DNA of 11,358 bases from NCBI GenBank assembly GCA_013695405.1, contig JACDAO010000709.1:1-11358 (forward strand). Reading direction: 5' to 3'. Shown here in pieces: positions 5,990 to 11,358 of this stretch; within the stretch, counting starts at the first letter, position 1, and every line of letters begins with the position of its first letter. This DNA is from Acidobacteriota bacterium (GTDB lineage: Bacteria; Acidobacteriota; Vicinamibacteria; Vicinamibacterales; Vicinamibacteraceae). The notes under the pieces are model-generated. The model saw only the letters and a list, made by a program, of their open reading frames with translations, had not been told where the DNA came from and made no database searches. The translations under genes and the position numbers were made by a program.

Positions 5990-7339
5990 ATGACACGCCA
6001 ACGTAGTCGGCGACGTTTCCTGCAGGCCGCGGGCGCCCTGGCCACGGCCTCGGCCGGTCCCCTGCTGCTGCCGGCGCGACTGCGCGGTGCGCAGGCGCCA
6101 TCCAACCGCGTCAACCTGGCCTTCATCGGTACCGGGCGTCAGGCGATGGGACTGAACATCCCCGAGTTCATCGTCGTGCCCGGCGTGCAGGTGGTGGCGG
6201 TATGCGACGCCGACAGCTGGCGGATGGGACAGGCCAAGGCGCTGGTCGAGGCCCACTACGCCAGGCAGTCGACCGCCGGCACCTACGTGGGCTGCGCGAC
6301 CCACCGGGATTTCCGCGAGCTGCTGGCGCGCACCGACATCGACGCAGTGATGATCTCGACGCCGGACCACTGGCACGTGCCAATGGCCCTGGCGGCGCTG
6401 CGCGCGGGCAAGGATGTCGCGCTGGAGAAGCCGATCACGCGTTACATCGGCGACGGCCGCCGGCTGGTCGACCTGGTGGCGGCAAGGCAGCGCGTCTTCC
6501 GCGTCGACAGCGAGTTCCGGTCGCTCGAGCGCTTCCATCGCGCCGTCGAACTGGTGCGCAACGGCCGGATTGGCACGCTTCACACCATCCGGGTGTCGTC
6601 ACCGAAAGAGGAGTTCCCTCAGGAGGCCGCCGTCGAGGCCCAGGCGCCGCCGGAGCTCGATTATCCGATGTGGCTCGGACCCGCCGAGCACGTGCCGTAC
6701 ATGCAGAAGCGCGTGCACAACCCACGCGACCTCAAGGGACGACCCGGCTGGTTCCGCAGCACCTTGTTTGCCGACGGCATGCTCACCAACTGGGGCGCCC
6801 ATCTGATCGACATCTGCCAGTGGGCCAACGGCACCGAGCGGACTGGCCCGCTGGAGGTGACGGCGACCGGCAAGTTCCACGACGACCCGGTCTGGAACGT
6901 ACTCGAGACCTTCGATGCCCGGTTCCGGTTCGCCAACGGCGTCGAGCTGTTCTACACCATGGATCAACCGCGGATCCGCTTCGAGGGCGACCAGGGCTGG
7001 CTGCAGGTGCACTACGCCACGTCGGCGGCACACCCCGAATTCCTCGAGGCCAGCAGCCCCGCCATCCTGCGCGCGCAACTGGGGCCGGGCGACGTCCGCT
7101 TCCCGTTGCGCAGCGAACGGCTCGACTTCATCGACGCGGTCAAGAGCCGGGGCCAGACGATGGAGGACGCCGAGGTCGGGCAGCGGACGATCTCGATTTG
7201 CCACCTCGCGCACATCGGCATCAAGCGCCAGGGGGCGACCCTGCAGTGGGATCCCGTCAAGGAACGCTTTCCCGTGGACGCTGCTGCGAATGCCCTCCTG
7301 ACCGGTCCGGCGCTGCGCGCACCTTGGACCCTGGAGTGA
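5990..7339 (+). CDS. Tat-exported Gfo/Idh/MocA-family oxidoreductase
   Basis: The 449-residue product is an NAD(P)-dependent sugar or cyclitol dehydrogenase-family protein. It opens with a twin-arginine signal (SRRRFLQ, residues 6-12, then a hydrophobic Ala/Leu stretch to about 34), so it should be exported folded with its cofactor. The Rossmann domain is about 40-160: nucleotide loop FIGTGRQAMG (45-54), the STPDHWH segment (123-129) and the family EKP motif (146-148). The C-terminal domain carries NWGAHLID (267-274), with H271 and D274 as likely catalytic residues. The ATG at 5990 places the Tat motif correctly; a GTG at 5969 would add seven residues without a better site. It is followed two bases later by the DUF1080 gene, so the two are probably translationally coupled. 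Exported members may oxidise the C3 hydroxyl of glycosides; the substrate is unknown. Confidence 0.93.
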   Translation: MTRQRSRRRFLQAAGALATASAGPLLLPARLRGAQAPSNRVNLAFIGTGRQAMGLNIPEFIVVPGVQVVAVCDADSWRMGQAKALVEAHYARQSTAGTYVGCATHRDFRELLARTDIDAVMISTPDHWHVPMALAALRAGKDVALEKPITRYIGDGRRLVDLVAARQRVFRVDSEFRSLERFHRAVELVRNGRIGTLHTIRVSSPKEEFPQEAAVEAQAPPELDYPMWLGPAEHVPYMQKRVHNPRDLKGRPGWFRSTLFADGMLTNWGAHLIDICQWANGTERTGPLEVTATGKFHDDPVWNVLETFDARFRFANGVELFYTMDQPRIRFEGDQGWLQVHYATSAAHPEFLEASSPAILRAQLGPGDVRFPLRSERLDFIDAVKSRGQTMEDAEVGQRTISICHLAHIGIKRQGATLQWDPVKERFPVDAAANALLTGPALRAPWTLE

Positions 7340-7341
7340 CA

Positions 7342-8109
7342 ATGACCCGACTCGCGCTTGCACTTGCACTTGTTCTCGGTGTGTTCCCGTCGCACGGCGC
7401 CAGCGCGGCGCTGACGTTCTTCGTTCTCGAGCAAATCGACGACCGGTCGGCGGACTCGGGGCCGCAGAACACGCTCTCGGCCGCGGAGCGCGCGGCTGGG
7501 TGGCGGCTGTTGTTCGACGGCACCACCACGAAGGGTTGGCGTGGCTTCGCCAAGCCGGATTTCCCGGCTGCCGGCTGGGTCGTGGAGGACGGCACGCTCA
7601 AGTCACTGGGCCAGAAGGGCGGCGACATCATCACCACCGCCACCTTCGACGACTTCGAGTTCGCCTGGGAGTGGCGCCTGTCGCCCAGGGGCAACAGCGG
7701 CGTCAAGTACTTCGTCGACGAGCGACGCGGCAACGAGGGCGGGGCGATCGGGCACGAGTACCAGACCATCGACGACGACAACTACACGATGATGTCACTG
7801 ACCGCGCTGCAGAAGACCGGCGCGTGGTACGACGTGCTGCCGCCGACGGCAGCGGCCGCCAGGCCGGTCGGCTCGTTCAACCAGTCGCGGCTGGTGGTGC
7901 GCGGCACCATCGTCGAGCACTGGCTGAACGGCACGCTGGTGCTGCGCTACGACATCACCAGGCCGGAGGCGGCGGCCGGGATCGCGAAGAGCAAGTTCAA
8001 GGACGTCAAGGGGTTCGCCGACAAGATCAGGACGCCGATCCTGCTCCAGGACCACGACACCGTGGTCTGGTTCCGCAACGTCAAGATTCGCGAACTGCCG
8101 GCAAGTTGA
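7342..8109 (+). CDS. Secreted DUF1080 / 3-keto-disaccharide hydrolase-family protein
   Basis: This 255-residue protein has a Sec signal peptide (hydrophobic 4-14, likely cut after SHGASA). The DUF1080 beta-sandwich runs from about 53 to 252. Typical family blocks are visible: GWRLLFDGTTTKGW (53-66), FEFAWEWRLSPRGNSGVKYF (105-124), GHEYQTIDD (137-145), the NQSRLVVRG and HWLNG strands (180-197) and PILLQDHDTVVWFRNVKIR (232-250). The family, a concanavalin-like fold, includes enzymes that cleave 3-keto-glycosides; others have unknown roles. The ATG follows the oxidoreductase stop by two bases with GGAG six bases before it, so the genes form an operon. That fits a pathway in which the partner makes a 3-keto sugar and this protein breaks the glycosidic bond. 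The signal peptide contains a CTTGCA hexamer run (7357-7372). It converges on the fusion gene with 13 bp between the stops. Confidence 0.9.
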   Translation: MTRLALALALVLGVFPSHGASAALTFFVLEQIDDRSADSGPQNTLSAAERAAGWRLLFDGTTTKGWRGFAKPDFPAAGWVVEDGTLKSLGQKGGDIITTATFDDFEFAWEWRLSPRGNSGVKYFVDERRGNEGGAIGHEYQTIDDDNYTMMSLTALQKTGAWYDVLPPTAAAARPVGSFNQSRLVVRGTIVEHWLNGTLVLRYDITRPEAAAGIAKSKFKDVKGFADKIRTPILLQDHDTVVWFRNVKIRELPAS

Positions 8110-8122
8110 CCCATCGCCCTGG

Positions 8123-10411
8123 TCAGAACTCGTCGAACGCGATGTCGCGCGGGGCGACATCGAACTCCCCGATCAGCATCGAGCGCGCGGACTGGATCAT
8201 CATCGGCGGGCCGCACAGGTAGTACTCGGCGGATGAAGGGTCCGGATGGCGCACGAGGTGCTCGCGCCTGAGCACGTCATGGATGAAGCCGGCGTGTCCC
8301 GTCCAATCATCGCCGGGCAGCGGCGCCGACAGCGCGAGGTGAAATCGGAAGTTCGGCCAGCGCAACTCGAGAGCGCGGAAATCGTCCTCGTAGAAGATTT
8401 CCTGCCGCGAACGCGCGCCATACCAGTAGCTGACCTGCCGACCGGTCCGCAACGTGTCGAACAGATGCAGCAGGTGCGACCGGATCGGCGCCATCCCGGC
8501 GCCGCCACCGACGTAGATCATCTCGCGTTCGCCGTCGCGAATCAGGAAATCTCCGAACGGCCCGGTCACGGTGACGGTGTCGCCAGGTTCGAGGGCATGG
8601 ACGTACGAGGAGCCAACGCCCGCGCCGCAGTCCAACCCCTGCGGCGGTACCGCCATGCGGACGTTGAATCGCAGCTCGCGCCGCGCTCCAGCCGGATCGT
8701 TGGCCAGCGAGTAGTTGCGACGGACCTCGATCGGGTTGCTGGCCTCGAGGTCGAACAGGTGATGCGCCCGCCACACTGCGGCGTAGGGCTCGTCGACGAC
8801 GAAGTCGCGACACTGGATCCGATCGTAGGCCGGGATCCGCAACTGCATGTACTGCCCTGGCTGGAAGGACGGGACGTCCGCGCCTCTTGGCGCCAGCACC
8901 AGTTCGCGGACGAAGGTCGCGACGTTGCGGTTGCTGACCACCTGCAGTTCATACGTCTGACCAGCGACGCCGGTGCGCGGCCGCAGCCAGATCCGCCCGG
9001 CCTCGACCTTGGCCTCGTGCGTGCGCAGCGCGATGCATGCCGGCAGGCGGCGCGGCTCGCCGGTCGTGACGTCGAAGCGGCCATTGTGCTTCGGGCATTC
9101 GACGATCGTGCCTGTCACCAGGCCGTCGGCCAGGTGGGTGTTGCCATGCGTGCACATGCCGTCGGTGGCCCGCACGGTGCCATCGCCAGTGCGGTAGATG
9201 GCGTAGGTCTGCCGGTCGTGATCGAAGCGCAGCACGTCGTTGCGTGCCAGCACGCCGCTGGCACAGACGTCGACCCAGTCATTGACTGCTGCCGGTGACC
9301 TCGATGTCATCACAGGTCCACGCGGCCGTGCTCCGACCGGTCGTGCGGTGGGTGGCAGCGTCCGTCGCACGAAGTAGCCGGGGTCACGGATCTGGCGCAG
9401 CACGGCCGGGACGATCTCGCGGTATGCCGCGGTCAGACTCGGATACGGCGCCGGGCAGTCCTGCTTGACGATCTCGTGCAGGCGCGGCAACTGGTGGTAC
9501 GGGACCATCGGGAACATGTGATGTTCCAGGTGGTAGTTCATGTTCCAGTACAGAAACCGGTGCACCGCGTTCATGTGGATGGTGCGGCAGTTGAGGCGAT
9601 GGTCGAGCACGTTCTCGGCCAGCCCGGCGTGCTGGGTCCAGCCGTACACCGCCATCAGCCACGCACCGTACAGGTTCGGGCCGAGCACGAACACGAAAGG
9701 CAGCCAGGTCCGGCCGTACACGCACAGCGCCAGCATCGTCAGGAACACAGCCAGGTAGATTCGGGCGCGCAGGAACACGCGGCCGTACTCCGAGACCGGG
9801 ATGAAGGTCGCCTCCTCGGCGGTGATCCGTCCCAGGCTGTGCAGCGTGATGTTGGAGACGTAGCGCCGGAACGCGCGGTAGTTGACGCACTTGAGCAGCA
9901 TCGCCGGCAGATCGGGCGGCCGGGGCACGGCGATCTCCGGATCGCGCCCGACGATGATGGTGTCGCTGTGGTGGCGGGTGTGACTCCATCGCCAGGGCAC
10001 CGACTCGCGCAGCACCATGAACGAGGCGACTTCGTAGAGCGCGTTGTTGAGCCAGTCGGTGCGGAACGCGGTGCCGTGACCGGCTTCGTGCCACCGCGCA
10101 TCCGAGGCCGAGGCGTACAGCACGCCGTAGACCATCATCGGCACGACCGCCCACCAGGAGCCCCACAGTTGGACGGTGGCAATCCCGCTCACGAGGATCA
10201 GACCGAAGTAGATCGCGCAGTCGCGCAGCGCCGGCCCGTCACGACGCTCGAGCAGGTCTTTCAGTGTGTCCTTCGCCACCGGCGACACGTACCAGTCGGC
10301 CTCGGCCAGGCCGCGTGCGATTGCCAGCCGGGTGTCGGCGCCGACCAGGCTGTAATCCTTGCGGCGCGCCTCCTCCGCCTCCGTCTCCGAGCGCGTCCGG
10401 GTGGTGTGCAT
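8123..10411 (-). CDS. Fused membrane diiron desaturase/hydroxylase, Rieske and NqrF-like reductase (MocD-MocE-MocF-like)
   Basis: One uninterrupted 762-residue frame contains three parts. Residues about 60-345 are a membrane fatty-acid-desaturase/hydroxylase domain with histidine boxes HEAGH (108-112), HTRHH (144-148) and HLEHH (294-298), and hydrophobic segments about 64-101 and 215-257. Residues about 377-478 are a Rieske [2Fe-2S] domain (C420-T-H422 and C439-x2-H442) closely resembling MocE ferredoxins; M368 may be the relic of a separate start. Residues about 485-762 are an NqrF-like reductase with RNYSLAN for flavin (565-571), GGGAGMAPIRS (635-645), WYGARS (663-668) and CGPPMM (733-738). 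Electrons should flow from NAD(P)H through FAD and Rieske to the diiron site to activate oxygen for hydroxylation, desaturation or O-demethylation of an unknown substrate. The ribosome binding site (GAGAG) is weak. An MFS transporter gene diverges 260 bp away. Confidence 0.93.
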   Translation of the reverse strand: MHTTRTRSETEAEEARRKDYSLVGADTRLAIARGLAEADWYVSPVAKDTLKDLLERRDGPALRDCAIYFGLILVSGIATVQLWGSWWAVVPMMVYGVLYASASDARWHEAGHGTAFRTDWLNNALYEVASFMVLRESVPWRWSHTRHHSDTIIVGRDPEIAVPRPPDLPAMLLKCVNYRAFRRYVSNITLHSLGRITAEEATFIPVSEYGRVFLRARIYLAVFLTMLALCVYGRTWLPFVFVLGPNLYGAWLMAVYGWTQHAGLAENVLDHRLNCRTIHMNAVHRFLYWNMNYHLEHHMFPMVPYHQLPRLHEIVKQDCPAPYPSLTAAYREIVPAVLRQIRDPGYFVRRTLPPTARPVGARPRGPVMTSRSPAAVNDWVDVCASGVLARNDVLRFDHDRQTYAIYRTGDGTVRATDGMCTHGNTHLADGLVTGTIVECPKHNGRFDVTTGEPRRLPACIALRTHEAKVEAGRIWLRPRTGVAGQTYELQVVSNRNVATFVRELVLAPRGADVPSFQPGQYMQLRIPAYDRIQCRDFVVDEPYAAVWRAHHLFDLEASNPIEVRRNYSLANDPAGARRELRFNVRMAVPPQGLDCGAGVGSSYVHALEPGDTVTVTGPFGDFLIRDGEREMIYVGGGAGMAPIRSHLLHLFDTLRTGRQVSYWYGARSRQEIFYEDDFRALELRWPNFRFHLALSAPLPGDDWTGHAGFIHDVLRREHLVRHPDPSSAEYYLCGPPMMIQSARSMLIGEFDVAPRDIAFDEF

Positions 10412-10447
10412 GGGCCGCTCTCAGCGTACCGCCACGAGGCAGGGCAG

Positions 10448-10500
10448 CAGCCCTAGGATCCATCGCTGCAGCAATTAGGCGACTGACGTTGCTAGGGCTG
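10448..10500. repeat. Inverted repeat in the gap between the fusion gene and MFS transporter
   Basis: Perfect nine-base arms CAGCCCTAG (10448-10456) and CTAGGGCTG (10492-10500) are separated by 35 bases that include the palindrome GCTGCAGC. They lie in the 260-bp divergent intergenic region (10412-10671) and could be paired operator half-sites or a long-loop hairpin. The rest of the gap shows only a weak extended -10 candidate for the transporter (TG-G-TATCGT, 10590-10598) without a matching -35. Confidence 0.45.
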
Positions 10501-10671
10501 TGAGGTGCGTGCCGTAGGACCCGGCGGTCACCGGGGTGCCTGAGGTGTCCGGAGGCGGCAGGTCGCTCGGCATCGCTCTGGTGATGTTCTGGTATCGTGC
10601 AGCCTCCAACAGCTTAGTCGGGATCCGGCGGCGTGCTGCGACCGTCGGCGGACCCGAGAACCGAGGAGTCC

Positions 10672-11358
10672 ATGCCGTATCGGTACCGTGTGCTGGCGAT
10701 GCTGTTCGTGCTGTCGATGATCACCTATCTGGACCGGGTGTGCATCGCGGTGGCGGGCCCCGAAATCCAACGCGATCTGGGGTTGTCGGCGTCGCAATGG
10801 GGCTGGGTGCTCGGCATCTTCGCGCTGTCCTACGCGCTGTTCGAAATTCCGTCCGGCGCGCTCGGCGATCGGATTGGCCCGCGCAAGGTGCTGATGCGGA
10901 TCGTGTTGTGGTGGTCGGCGTTCACGGCGGCCACCGGGCTGGTGTCGAACTACTACGTGCTGCTCTTCACCCGCTTTGCCTTCGGCGCGGGCGAGGCCGG
11001 CGCCTATCCGAACAGCTCGACCAGCATCTCGGCCTGGTTTCCGGTGGCCGAACGCGGCCGCGCGCATGGCGCCGTCTGGATGGGCAGCCGGATCGGCGGC
11101 GCGATGACGCCGCTGCTGGTGGTGCCGATCGTCGCCGTGTACGGCTGGCGCGCGGCGTTCTACATCTTCGGCGCGGTCGGGCTGTTTTGGGCGGTGGCCT
11201 GGTACGCGTGGTATCGCGACCGGCCGGCCGACAAGCCGGGCGTGTCGGCCGACGAACTGTCCGTGATCGGGACCCCGGTGATGACGGCGGTTCACACCGG
11301 TCTGCCGTGGCGCGCCGTCCTCCGGAGCCCGAACCTGTGGAAGATCATGGTGATGTAC
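10672..11358 (+). CDS. MFS transporter, anion:cation symporter type (3' end outside window)
   Basis: The visible 229 residues are about the first half of a major facilitator transporter; the frame is open at the window edge. Membrane helices are evident from residue 8 onward. Family marks are YLDRVCIAVA (19-28), loop motif A GDRIGPRKVL (65-74), RFAFGAGEAGAYPN (101-114) and the post-helix-6 segment YRDRPADKPGVSADEL (181-196). These fit the anion:cation symporter family, whose members carry hexuronates, galactonate, glucarate and other organic anions with protons or sodium. The ATG is preceded by GAGGAG three bases upstream. It diverges from the fused oxygenase gene and may import the substrate or a product of this locus, but specificity cannot be read. 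Genes downstream are not visible, so operon membership is unknown. Confidence 0.9.
   Translation, partial: MPYRYRVLAMLFVLSMITYLDRVCIAVAGPEIQRDLGLSASQWGWVLGIFALSYALFEIPSGALGDRIGPRKVLMRIVLWWSAFTAATGLVSNYYVLLFTRFAFGAGEAGAYPNSSTSISAWFPVAERGRAHGAVWMGSRIGGAMTPLLVVPIVAVYGWRAAFYIFGAVGLFWAVAWYAWYRDRPADKPGVSADELSVIGTPVMTAVHTGLPWRAVLRSPNLWKIMVMY

Noticed and set aside
6202..7341. Upstream extension of the DUF1080 frame
   Set aside because: It overlaps the oxidoreductase gene in another frame and is Arg/Gly-rich; the DUF1080 signal peptide begins at 7342 with a GGAG site before it.
5053..10411. Calling the region a rhizopine (moc) gene cluster
   Set aside because: The MocA-type oxidoreductase family is very broad and this member is Tat-exported. 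No MocB-like binding protein or MocC isomerase is present, so only the MocDEF resemblance of the fusion is kept.
9476..10456. Plus-strand frame of 326 codons opposite the fusion gene
   Set aside because: It is a low-complexity Arg/His/Val-rich shadow of the desaturase domain, whose histidine boxes are clearly encoded on the minus strand.
10528..11295. Minus-strand frame of 255 codons opposite the MFS transporter
   Set aside because: The translation is His/Arg/Gln-rich with no family features and mirrors the transporter gene, which has helices, family motifs and a ribosome binding site.

Overview
The window is a high-GC bacterial chromosomal segment with ten protein-coding genes on both strands, short gaps, and no RNA genes, insertion sequences, phage genes or CRISPR arrays. 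Several products are exported: a Tat-type Gfo/Idh/MocA oxidoreductase, a DUF1080 protein, a Sec-type amidohydrolase, an alpha/beta hydrolase and a probably exported HEAT-like protein. That mix, with a DinB-fold protein, resembles soil Acidobacteriota such as Vicinamibacteria. This taxonomic guess rests on gene style alone and is weak.

Left part (1-4250). A likely minus-strand unit runs from a DinB-like metalloprotein (1483-1962) into an exported metal-dependent amidohydrolase (18-1436). It has a good promoter candidate and a strong ribosome binding site, and a 9-bp stem-loop sits on the DinB stop codon. Upstream on the same strand is an exported alpha/beta hydrolase (2161-3357). Its start codon overlaps, inside one CATG, the start codon of a divergent HEAT-like gene (3356-4237). 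A sigma70-like promoter candidate ends so close to that plus-strand ATG that the HEAT-like mRNA is predicted to be leaderless.

Middle part (4250-8109). A small protein with a CHCC zinc-ribbon-like N-terminus (4250-4753) is followed by about 300 bp without a gene. Then an AraC-family regulator (5053-5910) diverges from a two-gene operon: a Tat-exported Gfo/Idh/MocA oxidoreductase (5990-7339) and a secreted DUF1080 / 3-keto-disaccharide hydrolase-family protein (7342-8109). A perfect 7-bp inverted repeat lies between regulator and operon. The pair fits oxidation of a sugar at C3 followed by non-classical cleavage of the 3-keto-glycoside.

Right part (8123-11358). The most notable gene encodes a 762-residue fusion: a membrane desaturase/hydroxylase domain with three histidine boxes, a MocE-like Rieske [2Fe-2S] domain, and an NqrF-like FAD/NADH reductase domain. 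It looks like a MocD-MocE-MocF electron-transfer chain in one polypeptide, in effect a self-sufficient membrane diiron oxygenase. A divergent MFS transporter of the anion:cation symporter type starts at 10672 and is cut by the window edge. A speculative reading of 5053-11358 is a catabolic locus for uptake, oxidation, cleavage and possibly O-demethylation of a modified sugar or cyclitol. The sequence does not identify the substrate.
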